Virus record (IMG/VR): IMGVR_UViG_3300025120_000218
Coordinates: 1-35,686 of that record
Strand: one strand, 5' to 3'
Source: a virus
DNA length: 35,686 nt
Shown here piece after piece: positions 1 through 8,500 of the stretch; within the stretch, counting starts at the first letter, position 1, and each line of letters starts with the position of its first letter. Below the pieces are notes generated by a model, which was not told where the DNA came from, did not search any database, and was given only the letters and a program-made list of their open reading frames with translations. A program made the position numbers and the translations under genes.

Positions 1-1
1 T

Positions 2-1981
2 GCCAGGAGTTCCGGCATAGGGCCTGACGCCAACACGGTGACATCTAATCTCAATGACGAAGTAGCATTGACCGGTGACGGCAACAATAGAATAATCAAC
101 GCTCCCGGCAATGAACGGCTAAAGGGTGCCTTGGACAAGAGCCAGGCAACACTGAACAAGAACAGAGACATATATTTCAAAAATGTGAACATGACCGCGA
201 TACCAGGACCCAACGACAAGAGACGATTGACAGGGGTCACACAGATCAAGATGGAGATGATAGAACCAGCCGGTATAAGCCTATTGGAGAAGATCAGAGG
301 TGCCGCATTCAACAACGGTTACTTGGACCACATGGATGCACCATTCCTGTTGACCATGAACTTCGCGGGATTTGATGAACTGGGCAAGCCGATATCAGAC
401 AAGGTGAAGGGCACACTCGATCGTAGGATACCTGTTAAGCTGGTAGATATGGACATGTCGATCACTGGTGCCGGCACGGTATACACTGTAAAAGCGATAC
501 CGATGAATGAGGCCTCATACGTGAACAGATACAACTATCCCAGGACCACTGGCAAGCTGTCATTGACCAACAACAACACATTGGGCGGCGTGGTGCACGA
601 ACTTGAGAAGGTTTTGAACAAACAGAATCAAGACGAAGCAGATGCGGGACTGGTACAATATCCAGATGTGTACCAGATATCCATAAACGAAAAACTGAGG
701 CCCGGAGTGACGATCAATACTACCTCCATAGACCAGGCAGGAATGTTTGTTGGGTCAGAAGGCACCGGACCAAGGAGCCAGGACTACCTGAAGTTCGGTA
801 CAGGAAACCCTATAACAAAGATGCTGGAAGAGATAATGAAGGGACATCCTGATTTCACGGACGACAAATTCGAAGAATTCAAAAAGAAGAACACAGGTGA
901 TCAGACACCGTTTACCCCTGCCTATGATTTTGATGAAGCACCCACGGAGAGTTTCTATTATGATTACTTCAGGATAAAAGGCAGTGTGATTAACACGACT
1001 TTATTTGACACGATAAGGAACATGAATGTCAAGAAAATCATTTTCACTGTAGAACCATACAAAGTACATGCGATGTCATTGGCCGTGCCAGGCACCAGTA
1101 CTGGACGAAATTTTATGCGTTTCGTACGCAAGAAATACAACTACATATTCACAGGAGAGAACGTGGACATACTAGACCTAGATATAAGGTACAAGGTGGC
1201 CTACTTCCAGAGCAGATTGAAGGACATAGAACCCAGCGAATCTAAAAAGATAAACGTAAATGATCCAACTGGCGTAGCAACAGGAGGATCAGATTCCAAG
1301 GGACTGGGCAGTGACGGGAACCTGTTTGTCAGGTCATACCCCAATGCTGTCAAATCAGGATCGTCAGGTAAGACGGGAGGTACAGCACCGGTTCTGGATG
1401 CTTTCCTTGACGCACTGACACACCCAACGGCGGACATGGTGGTGATCAGGATGACCATACTGGGCGACCCGGCCTACCTAGGGCAGTCACAGTTCATGCC
1501 TGCAACCCCAAGGAAGAGGAAGGACGGAACCCACACAGATAAAATCATAGACGAGATCCACGGTACCCCGGACAAGGTATGGAATTCGAAACGGCAATGT
1601 TTCAATGCTGACCTGGCCGAGCCAGTGGTGTTGCTGAACTTCAGGATGCCGACAGACATAAACAATAATACAGGAGTGTACGAAATGAGGAGTGACCAGT
1701 CAGCCGAATTTTCCGGACTCTACAGGGTGACACAGGTGGAACACGATTTTGATGGCGGAATTTACAGAAACGTGTTGACCATGGTGAGATTTAACAACCA
1801 GGGCATTGAGATATCTAACCCACAGACATCAATAGCATTAGATAATAAAATTATAACAAGTGCTGAATTCAAGGAAATAGCCAAGAGTATTACGGGGAGA
1901 GAACAAGGACTCATAGATAACTTAACTAACACTGTGAAACGGAAGTTTAAGGATGAACTGTCAAGGATATTAAAGAACTAA
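2..1981 (+). CDS. Baseplate hub protein, gp27-like (5' partial)
   Basis: Probable central baseplate hub component joining the tail tube to the spike. The frame is open to the left edge of the window, so the gene very likely begins upstream. The GTG at 38 is only the first start-like codon inside the window and has no convincing Shine-Dalgarno. At least 647 residues follow that GTG. Near the C-terminus (about residue 560 counting from the GTG) a stretch reading SGLYRVTQVEHDFDGG is followed by a conserved-looking VLTMVRF. This pattern is typical of the hub beta-barrels of gp27, Mu gp44 and VgrG-type proteins. The stop overlaps the next start by one base (TAATG), and the next gene encodes the spike, which fits a hub role. 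No enzymatic motif was seen. The hub assignment is inference from this motif and the gene order; the exact T4 counterpart is uncertain. Confidence 0.6.
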   Translation, partial: ARSSGIGPDANTVTSNLNDEVALTGDGNNRIINAPGNERLKGALDKSQATLNKNRDIYFKNVNMTAIPGPNDKRRLTGVTQIKMEMIEPAGISLLEKIRGAAFNNGYLDHMDAPFLLTMNFAGFDELGKPISDKVKGTLDRRIPVKLVDMDMSITGAGTVYTVKAIPMNEASYVNRYNYPRTTGKLSLTNNNTLGGVVHELEKVLNKQNQDEADAGLVQYPDVYQISINEKLRPGVTINTTSIDQAGMFVGSEGTGPRSQDYLKFGTGNPITKMLEEIMKGHPDFTDDKFEEFKKKNTGDQTPFTPAYDFDEAPTESFYYDYFRIKGSVINTTLFDTIRNMNVKKIIFTVEPYKVHAMSLAVPGTSTGRNFMRFVRKKYNYIFTGENVDILDLDIRYKVAYFQSRLKDIEPSESKKINVNDPTGVATGGSDSKGLGSDGNLFVRSYPNAVKSGSSGKTGGTAPVLDAFLDALTHPTADMVVIRMTILGDPAYLGQSQFMPATPRKRKDGTHTDKIIDEIHGTPDKVWNSKRQCFNADLAEPVVLLNFRMPTDINNNTGVYEMRSDQSAEFSGLYRVTQVEHDFDGGIYRNVLTMVRFNNQGIEISNPQTSIALDNKIITSAEFKEIAKSITGREQGLIDNLTNTVKRKFKDELSRILKN

Positions 1982-4554
1982 TGGCACTTAATGATTATTT
2001 AAAAGGAGATGCGTCAACAGCCAAAGCACCGGGCAATGACCAAGACTGGGCCCAAAACAATCCTGGTCCATACTTTGGCATAGTCAAGGGCAACTCTGAC
2101 CCAACGAGGATGGGTCGACTGTCAGTGTTTATACCCAGCATCGCAAAGGTACAATCAGGGAAAGTTGCAGAGAACCAGCTGATAACCTGTGAATACCTTT
2201 CTCCATTTTATGGAGCCAAAGATGCCCAAAAAACGAATGGTGCATCAAGGCAGTACAAAGACTCACAGCACTCTTATGGCTTCTGGGGAGTACCGCCTGA
2301 TATTGAAACAAAAGTTCTAGTTATATTCGCAGAGGGCAAGATGGATCAGGCCTATTGGATAGGTTGCATACAGGATCCATACACCAACCAAATGGTACCA
2401 GGCATAGCATCGAGTACCAACACATGGGACAAGTCCACAGGACAACAGGAAGGCCCTCCCGGGACTGAACAGTCCACAGTTGACAAAGTACGAACATACG
2501 GAAGCCAAAATGTTCCTGCAGGAGAACTTAATAGAAGAACCCCAGGAGCACTTGCAAACGGAAATTACGAAGGAACAAAACTACCTATACACCCATTTGC
2601 TGAGGTGCTTGTCAAACAGGGATTGAGTGCAGATGATACCAGGGGTAACACATCAAGTTCGGCACGTAGGGAATCTCCTAGCCAAGTTTTTGGTATCAGT
2701 ACACCTGGTCGTAAAGACACAGGAACCACAAGGGAACCGGTAGGCCCAAAAGATTCGGGAAATTCCGATTATGTTGTGAGGACCCCAGGACACACCTTCA
2801 CCATGGACGATGGAGCGGAGGATGGCACAAACCAACTTACTAGATTGAGGACGGCCTCCGGACACCAGTTGCTGATGCATGATACTGCCGGCATAGTCTA
2901 CATAGCCAATGGTTCAGGTAACGCATGGATAGAGATGAACAGTGATGGAAAGATAGATCTCTACTCAGGAGTGGGTGGAATAAACATGAGGACACAGGGT
3001 GACTTCAACTTACACAGTGATGCCAACATAAACATGCACGCCGCAGGATCCATAAGAATGAGTGCGGAAACAGACATGGTGCAGTCGGCCTCGGCCCTTT
3101 TCAATATTGGCGAAAAAGGTATATTCAACGCCTCACATGGTGGTTCCATAAGGGACTACGCAAGGGATGGATTATCATCTTTCACACCAGGACAACAACT
3201 GCATGGCGCCGGCGGGGCAATACACCTTGCAGGTGCACAGGTACACTTTAACTCCACAGGTGCGAGTCCAACATGGGGGCCGGAATGGCTGACCACGGAC
3301 AAGGTGGGAATGACCCCAAGGGAAGAGGGAGACGTTGAGCTGGCACAGAAGGGAATGAAACCACTGCAATCCTTTACAAAGAAAACAAAGACCACAGTAC
3401 ACAGATTTGTGACGCACGAACCAATGCCAAGATTCAAGGGATTTACATCAGAAGGGGTGCTACCGAGCACAGATCCAAACGATGACCGGCTGGACACAAA
3501 ACAGTGGTCTAGGTTGTCAAGGACGCCGGGCACAGTGGAGTTCATGGAACAGAACAACAGGGTCTCGCCAATTGAGAGCATAAGGCTTGGACAGTTCCAA
3601 GCGGACTCAGAGAAATATCTACAAACTAAGATGGGCAGTTCAACAAATGCTGTCAAGGCACGAGAGCTGATCACAGAATTCGGGGACAAATACGACGACA
3701 CCTTCAACATATTAAATCAGGCCAAAGGCAAGTTTGCCGAGGTCGAAAGCATATCAAACAAATTGAGAAATTTCAGTCTAAGCGACAGTGTGGATGATGT
3801 TACGAAAAATATCACAACGCAACTCTCTAACCAGGTGGTGGATAGTGTGACAGGAAGCACGGCGGTGCAGATGTTCAAAGACAACGTGTTCGTCAACAAT
3901 GTTGGAGAGCTGTATTCACTGCGTGGAGGAGGCGCCGACCTAGGAACAGTACTTGCAACAGGAAACAAGATTGTGGGCGACCTTAACATCGAAAGTCTAC
4001 AGTCCGTTACTGACAACGTTGCTGTCGTAACAAATGTTTACAAGAACGTTGTGTCGGGCAACCTCACAAACGTGGTGCAGTCTGCGGCGGTATCTTATGT
4101 TCAGAACCAAGCAGTGGGGTATCTTAAAAATACTGCCATAGCCAAATCTGTCACGGCCGCGGGCAAGAAGGCCATTAGTTCATTCGTGGGCAAAGGAGCT
4201 CTGAGCAGAGGAGCGGCACTGCATGGATCTCCACTTGCGGCCACTGGTTTTGCAAGTGTGCTAAAATCCGTTGGAGCAATAAGTCTCGGTGGAGGGAGCA
4301 CCGTGGCCACGGTAGCAACAGCCGTGGGCAGTTTCTTCAAAGGATTCAGTGATGTAAGGCTTAAAGAGGACATAGAATTAATTGGCAAGTCACCTGCCGG
4401 AATCAACATATATTCATTTAAATACAAGCAACTGCCCGGAAGATACATCGGTGTAATGGCACAGGAAGTTCCATGGGCGAGAGAAATGACAGACACGGGA
4501 TTCTACATGGTAGATTACAGCAAAGTGGATGTTGAATTCAGGAAGTTAAATTAA
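1981..4554 (+). CDS. 5: Baseplate spike/hub protein, gp5-like, with C-terminal S74 chaperone
   Basis: Trimeric tail spike at the tip of the tube. Residues about 28-165 look like the gp5/VgrG OB fold (PYFGIVKGNSDPTRMGRL, then IGCIQDPYTNQMVPG). Residues about 268-365 form the beta-helix-type run, with short repeats such as INMRTQGDFNLHSDANINMH. The lysozyme domain that T4 gp5 carries between these parts is not visible: the linker is Gly/Ser/Pro-rich with no lysozyme-like motif. A long C-terminal extension ends in SDVRLKEDI (Ser790, Lys795) and GVMAQEVPWA. These are the signature of S74 intramolecular chaperones, in which the Ser/Lys pair cleaves just before the Ser. At 857 residues it is far longer than T4 gp5 (575). 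It is joined by TAATG overlaps to the hub gene before it and the gp25 gene after it. The gp5-like role is well supported; self-cleavage is inferred. Confidence 0.85.
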   Translation: MALNDYLKGDASTAKAPGNDQDWAQNNPGPYFGIVKGNSDPTRMGRLSVFIPSIAKVQSGKVAENQLITCEYLSPFYGAKDAQKTNGASRQYKDSQHSYGFWGVPPDIETKVLVIFAEGKMDQAYWIGCIQDPYTNQMVPGIASSTNTWDKSTGQQEGPPGTEQSTVDKVRTYGSQNVPAGELNRRTPGALANGNYEGTKLPIHPFAEVLVKQGLSADDTRGNTSSSARRESPSQVFGISTPGRKDTGTTREPVGPKDSGNSDYVVRTPGHTFTMDDGAEDGTNQLTRLRTASGHQLLMHDTAGIVYIANGSGNAWIEMNSDGKIDLYSGVGGINMRTQGDFNLHSDANINMHAAGSIRMSAETDMVQSASALFNIGEKGIFNASHGGSIRDYARDGLSSFTPGQQLHGAGGAIHLAGAQVHFNSTGASPTWGPEWLTTDKVGMTPREEGDVELAQKGMKPLQSFTKKTKTTVHRFVTHEPMPRFKGFTSEGVLPSTDPNDDRLDTKQWSRLSRTPGTVEFMEQNNRVSPIESIRLGQFQADSEKYLQTKMGSSTNAVKARELITEFGDKYDDTFNILNQAKGKFAEVESISNKLRNFSLSDSVDDVTKNITTQLSNQVVDSVTGSTAVQMFKDNVFVNNVGELYSLRGGGADLGTVLATGNKIVGDLNIESLQSVTDNVAVVTNVYKNVVSGNLTNVVQSAAVSYVQNQAVGYLKNTAIAKSVTAAGKKAISSFVGKGALSRGAALHGSPLAATGFASVLKSVGAISLGGGSTVATVATAVGSFFKGFSDVRLKEDIELIGKSPAGINIYSFKYKQLPGRYIGVMAQEVPWAREMTDTGFYMVDYSKVDVEFRKLN
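4348..4551 (+). other. S74 intramolecular chaperone/auto-peptidase domain of the spike protein
   Basis: Residues 790-857 of the spike. The visible signature is S-D-x-R-L-K followed about 30 residues later by GVMAQEV. The known S74 mechanism uses the Ser, with a Lys five residues on, to cleave directly before the Ser after trimer folding. Here that would release a segment of about 68 residues, which is shorter than many S74 domains. Confidence 0.75.
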
Positions 4555-4970
4555 TGGCGTACAACAGCAACAGCGGCTCATCAGGAGCCATCAATTCATC
4601 CGTAACCTTCAAAGGATTCAGTTCCAAGGCTGACAAGCAAAATTTCAAACTTTATGACTTTGAATGTGCCAAGCAGGATCTGATCAACAGGTTATCTGTG
4701 CGTAAGGGAGAAAGGGTAGAAAATCCCGAATTCGGCACTATAATATATGATTCTTTGTTCGAACCATTCACAGATATACTTAAAGAAGCTATTCTAGAGG
4801 ATGTTACAGCAAATCTTAACGCAGATCCACGTATATCTACAGCGGATATAGTAGTGACGGAAGCAGATAAAGGCATAACCATACAGGCAACTATCACGTA
4901 TGTTCCACTGGATATCACAGAGAAACTGAGATTTGGCTTTGATGAGAACTCACTGTTGCGTCTATCTTAA
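4554..4970 (+). CDS. 25: Baseplate wedge protein gp25
   Basis: Small wedge protein of the gp25/GPW family, which links the wedge to the tail tube and sheath base. Its length (138 residues) matches T4 gp25 (132). The central pattern fits the family: DLINRLSVRKGERVENPEFGT, then LFEPFTDILKEAILEDV, then a C-terminal beta strand pair (ITIQATITYVPLDITEKLRF). The first 25 or so residues are Ser/Gly-rich and probably flexible. Its start overlaps the stop of the spike gene by one base (TAATG), so the two are probably translationally coupled. It is followed by a 53-base gap holding a late-promoter candidate and then gp6, as in other T4-like phages. Despite the historical name 'gp25-like lysozyme', no lysozyme catalytic pattern is visible. 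Confidence 0.9.
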   Translation: MAYNSNSGSSGAINSSVTFKGFSSKADKQNFKLYDFECAKQDLINRLSVRKGERVENPEFGTIIYDSLFEPFTDILKEAILEDVTANLNADPRISTADIVVTEADKGITIQATITYVPLDITEKLRFGFDENSLLRLS

Positions 4971-4990
4971 AGTACGCACATATCCTAACA

Positions 4991-4998
4991 CATAAATA
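4991..4998 (+). promoter_or_regulatory. T4-type late promoter candidate upstream of gp6
   Basis: CATAAATA lies in the only sizeable gap of the baseplate cluster, 25 bases before the gp6 start. It matches the T4 late consensus TATAAATA at 7 of 8 positions. No Shine-Dalgarno is visible before that start. Confidence 0.5.
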
Positions 4999-5023
4999 TC
5001 GTTGTTAACAAGTTGATAAAACT

Positions 5024-8000
5024 ATGGCCACAACAGACAGACAGAACCGATTACTAGTCGCCGAAGATTGGAGGAAGATCTACCAGTCATTCCAGCAGGC
5101 AGATTTCAAGAGCTACGACTTCGAGACACTTCGAAGGACAATGGTGGCATACCTCCGTGAGAACTACCCAGATGATTTCAACGATTTCGTTGAGAGTTCT
5201 GAATACGTGGCACTGATTGATCTGATAGCCTACGTGGCACAGGCACTTTCATTCAGGGTGGATCTAAACGCAAGGGAGAATTTCCTGGAAACAGCGGAGA
5301 GAAGGGATTCGGTGTTGAGATTAGCGAGACTGATAAACTACAATGCAAAGAGGAACAAAACGGCCACAGGACTTCTAAAGATTGATGCTGTATCTACAAC
5401 ACAGGACGTTAACGATTCCTCAGGAACGAATCTAGCAAACAGTACAGTTATATGGAATGACAGTGCAAATTCTAATTACAGAGAACAGTTCACAACAATA
5501 TTAAATGCGGCAAACCAGACAGGACAACTGTTTGGCAATCCCAGGGAAGCAGGAACGATAGGAGGGATCACAACAGAACTTTATACACTGAGTTCAAACC
5601 AATTAGATCTGCCAATATTCACTTTCTCAAAAGAGATTGGAGGAACAAACAGAAGTTTCGAGATAGTGCCAAGCACAATAAACGATTCGGAATCAATATA
5701 CGAATCTTCTCCCGTACCAGGAACAGGGCTGACTTACGTGTTTAGAAATGACGGATCCGGAGACAGCTCAAACAACACCGGGTACTTCTTCCTGTTCAAA
5801 CAAGGACAATTACAACAGACAGATTTCACAGTAAACACGGCAGTAACCAATTACATAAAGTCTTTGAACAACACGAACATCAATGACTCCGATGTGTGGT
5901 TGTACAAGTTGGACCAGTTCGGACAGCTGTCAGAGAGGTGGAGTCAGGTACCTTCACTTTCAGGCAACAACGCAATATACAATTCACTTTCAAAGGCAGA
6001 GAGAAACACTTACAACGTCGTAACAAAAGCAAACGACAGTATTGATTTGGTTTTTGGAGATGGAAATTTCTCAAATCTCCCACTAGGTAATTTCAGAGTA
6101 TACCACAGAACCAGCGCCAATGCCAGGTATTCTATTCAACCTTCGGACATGCAAGGTATATCTCTTTCAGTTCCATACGTGGACGCCAACGGAGCACAAC
6201 AGAGTCTAACGTTAACGCTTGGATTGAAGGCGTCGATATACAATTCGTCATCTTCAGAATCAAATGATTCCATAAAGGAAAAAGCAGGTCAGGTTTATTA
6301 TTCACAAAACAGGATGATAACTGCTGAGGACTACCAAGTGGTACCTCTGTCAGCATCGCAGGAGATAGTGAAAGTGAGATCAGTGAACAGATCAGCATCA
6401 GGAATATCGAGGGCCAAGGAAATTTTAGATCCAACAGGAGCATACTCAAATGTCAGAGTGTTTGCTGATGACGGCATCGTTTACAGGGAAGAAAGCCTAC
6501 AGCAGTTCACGTTCTCATTCAAAAACAGGAGTGACATACAGTCAACGATAGATACATCTGTAGAGGCTAAACTTAAAGAAGCTTATTCAAGACAGTTTTA
6601 CTACTTGAAATATGCTCAAAAATCTTTAAGTTCTATGTCAGCAACATGGAATTCGACAACAACATCAACAAACACCAACACAGGATTCTTCACATCGGGA
6701 GGCGCACTTTCAGTTGGCGATTTTGCAACATCAAATTTGAAATATGCCAAAGTAGGGGCATTAATTAAGTTTACATCTCCAGACACAAGGGAATTTTTAA
6801 ACAGCACATTGGTAACAGCAGGAACAGATAATGCAGAGGACAGGACATGGGCAAAAGTTAGTGCAGTTGTGGGCGACGGAGCAAACTCCGGCACAGGAAA
6901 TCTAGAGTCGGGAGCAGGGCCAGTCACACTAAACAATTTAATACCAAACGGATCGGTTCTTAGTTCAGTGATACCTGCATTTACAACATCATTTTCAGCA
7001 ACGCTTGAAGCAGACATGGTAGACAGGATCGAAGGATACGAGGAATTTGGTCTTAGGTACGATTATGACTCAGAGACATGGAAAGTTATAACAAGCACAA
7101 ATCTAAGTACAAGTTCTGTGTTTGACACAGCCGGTGCAGGTAGTGCCTTAGGTACTAACCAAGATGCCAGCTGGTGGTTCAAATTTACCAATGATGGAAA
7201 CACATACACGGTTGTGTACAGAAAGCTGGATTACATATTTGAATCAGAGGGACAGAACAAGTTCCATTATGATGCACAGGAAAAAATTTACGACTACAAG
7301 ACAGGTAAGAGTGTCAAAGACACTGTAAAAATTCTAAAAACAAATTCAATAGTTTCAACAGGAAACAGTGTAGGTTATCCTATCACATGGCAGGTAGTGG
7401 ACACCGTGACAGAATTAGATGGATTTCAGGACAACAGGAAGGTCAAGGTCGGCTTCTTTGATGATGACGATGATGGAGTTGTTGACAATCCGGATATCTT
7501 TGATATATTCGTTGAGCCGGACACTTCCGTAGCAAGTAAGTTTGTCTTCTTTGAGAAGTACATATCTTACGATACTGTGGAGAGATACAGACCGTACGCC
7601 TCAACAAATTTTGTTGTGACTGAAAAAGAAACAGACATAACCCTGACCGGATACACAGACGGTCAGTTATTTTATTTCTATGACAGTGCAGAGGATGTGA
7701 TCAAGAAATACAGTTCAACCACAAACACTTTGACAACAACCACAGATTACTATGCGAGGAGAGGCAGGGGTTCGATCAGCTTCCAATACAAACACAATGC
7801 AGGACAGGAGACAAGGATAGATCCCAGTGTGTCAAACATTGTAGATATCTATATGTTGGAAAGATCTTATGACAACCTGTTTAGAATATGGTTGCAGGAT
7901 GGTGGTGCCAAACCAACACCATCCACATCAGACCAGTTGAGAATAAATTATTCGGGAAAACTTGATCCATTAAAATCATTATCAGACCAAATTGTATACC

Positions 8001-8500
8001 ACCCAGTGAGATACAAGATACTATTTGGATCATCTGCAGATGAACAATTACAAGCAACATTTAAAGTTGTTAAGAACACAAACACAAATGTTACAGACGC
8101 AGTTATCAAGACAAGGGTAATTGCCGCAATAAATGAATTTTTTGCATTGGATAATTGGGATTTTGGAGATGCATTTTACTTTACAGAGTTAGCCGCTTAT
8201 ATACACAATCAACTAGCACCAAATTTATTGACAGCAGTTATTGTGCCAAACCAAACAGGACAAACATTTGGATCTCTATTCCAGATCAATTCCGCGGCAG
8301 ACGAGATTTTTATCAGTGGGGCCACCGTTGATGATGTTTCGATTATCAGTGCGTTAGGAGCCAACCAACTATCGGCTTCGGGCACAGTAGTGACATCAAC
8401 ACCAACTGCCACGACAAGTACGACATCAGGATCAGCAGTGTCAGGCTCTACTACAACAGGTTCTTCATCAAGCACCGGCAGTAGTGGGGCAGGATACTAA
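5024..8500 (+). CDS. 6: Baseplate wedge protein gp6
   Basis: Wedge protein whose dimers form the ring of the T4 baseplate. The N-terminus matches the marine T4-like gp6 pattern: AEDWRKIYQSFQQADFKSYDF, a nearby YLRENYPDDFNDF, then ALIDLIAYVAQALSFRVDLN. At 1158 residues it is much longer than T4 gp6 (660). The extra length includes an acidic DxDxDGxxD loop (D813, D815, D817, G818, D821) resembling a calcium-binding loop. The last 35 or so residues are almost only Ser, Thr and Gly and end in GAGY. The start at 5024 is the first ATG after the late-promoter candidate and begins the conserved N-terminus. The stop overlaps the next start (TAATG). Identity as gp6 is strong; calcium binding is inference. 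Confidence 0.9.
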   Translation: MATTDRQNRLLVAEDWRKIYQSFQQADFKSYDFETLRRTMVAYLRENYPDDFNDFVESSEYVALIDLIAYVAQALSFRVDLNARENFLETAERRDSVLRLARLINYNAKRNKTATGLLKIDAVSTTQDVNDSSGTNLANSTVIWNDSANSNYREQFTTILNAANQTGQLFGNPREAGTIGGITTELYTLSSNQLDLPIFTFSKEIGGTNRSFEIVPSTINDSESIYESSPVPGTGLTYVFRNDGSGDSSNNTGYFFLFKQGQLQQTDFTVNTAVTNYIKSLNNTNINDSDVWLYKLDQFGQLSERWSQVPSLSGNNAIYNSLSKAERNTYNVVTKANDSIDLVFGDGNFSNLPLGNFRVYHRTSANARYSIQPSDMQGISLSVPYVDANGAQQSLTLTLGLKASIYNSSSSESNDSIKEKAGQVYYSQNRMITAEDYQVVPLSASQEIVKVRSVNRSASGISRAKEILDPTGAYSNVRVFADDGIVYREESLQQFTFSFKNRSDIQSTIDTSVEAKLKEAYSRQFYYLKYAQKSLSSMSATWNSTTTSTNTNTGFFTSGGALSVGDFATSNLKYAKVGALIKFTSPDTREFLNSTLVTAGTDNAEDRTWAKVSAVVGDGANSGTGNLESGAGPVTLNNLIPNGSVLSSVIPAFTTSFSATLEADMVDRIEGYEEFGLRYDYDSETWKVITSTNLSTSSVFDTAGAGSALGTNQDASWWFKFTNDGNTYTVVYRKLDYIFESEGQNKFHYDAQEKIYDYKTGKSVKDTVKILKTNSIVSTGNSVGYPITWQVVDTVTELDGFQDNRKVKVGFFDDDDDGVVDNPDIFDIFVEPDTSVASKFVFFEKYISYDTVERYRPYASTNFVVTEKETDITLTGYTDGQLFYFYDSAEDVIKKYSSTTNTLTTTTDYYARRGRGSISFQYKHNAGQETRIDPSVSNIVDIYMLERSYDNLFRIWLQDGGAKPTPSTSDQLRINYSGKLDPLKSLSDQIVYHPVRYKILFGSSADEQLQATFKVVKNTNTNVTDAVIKTRVIAAINEFFALDNWDFGDAFYFTELAAYIHNQLAPNLLTAVIVPNQTGQTFGSLFQINSAADEIFISGATVDDVSIISALGANQLSASGTVVTSTPTATTSTTSGSAVSGSTTTGSSSSTGSSGAGY

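Noticed and set aside
38-40. GTG as the true start of the first gene
   Set aside because: The frame is open from base 2 with no stop and the GTG has no good ribosome binding site, so the gene is treated as truncated by the window edge.
2490-2785. Lysozyme domain in the spike linker
   Set aside because: The segment is Gly/Ser/Pro/Thr-rich with no pattern resembling T4 lysozyme.
3156-3710. 184-aa open frame on the - strand
   Set aside because: It lies fully opposite the spike gene, has no ribosome binding site or recognisable motif, and follows from the A-ending codons of the real gene.
5002-5011. Palindrome TTGTTAACAA before gp6
   Set aside because: Only 10 bases long in AT-rich DNA; likely chance, with no promoter box inside it.
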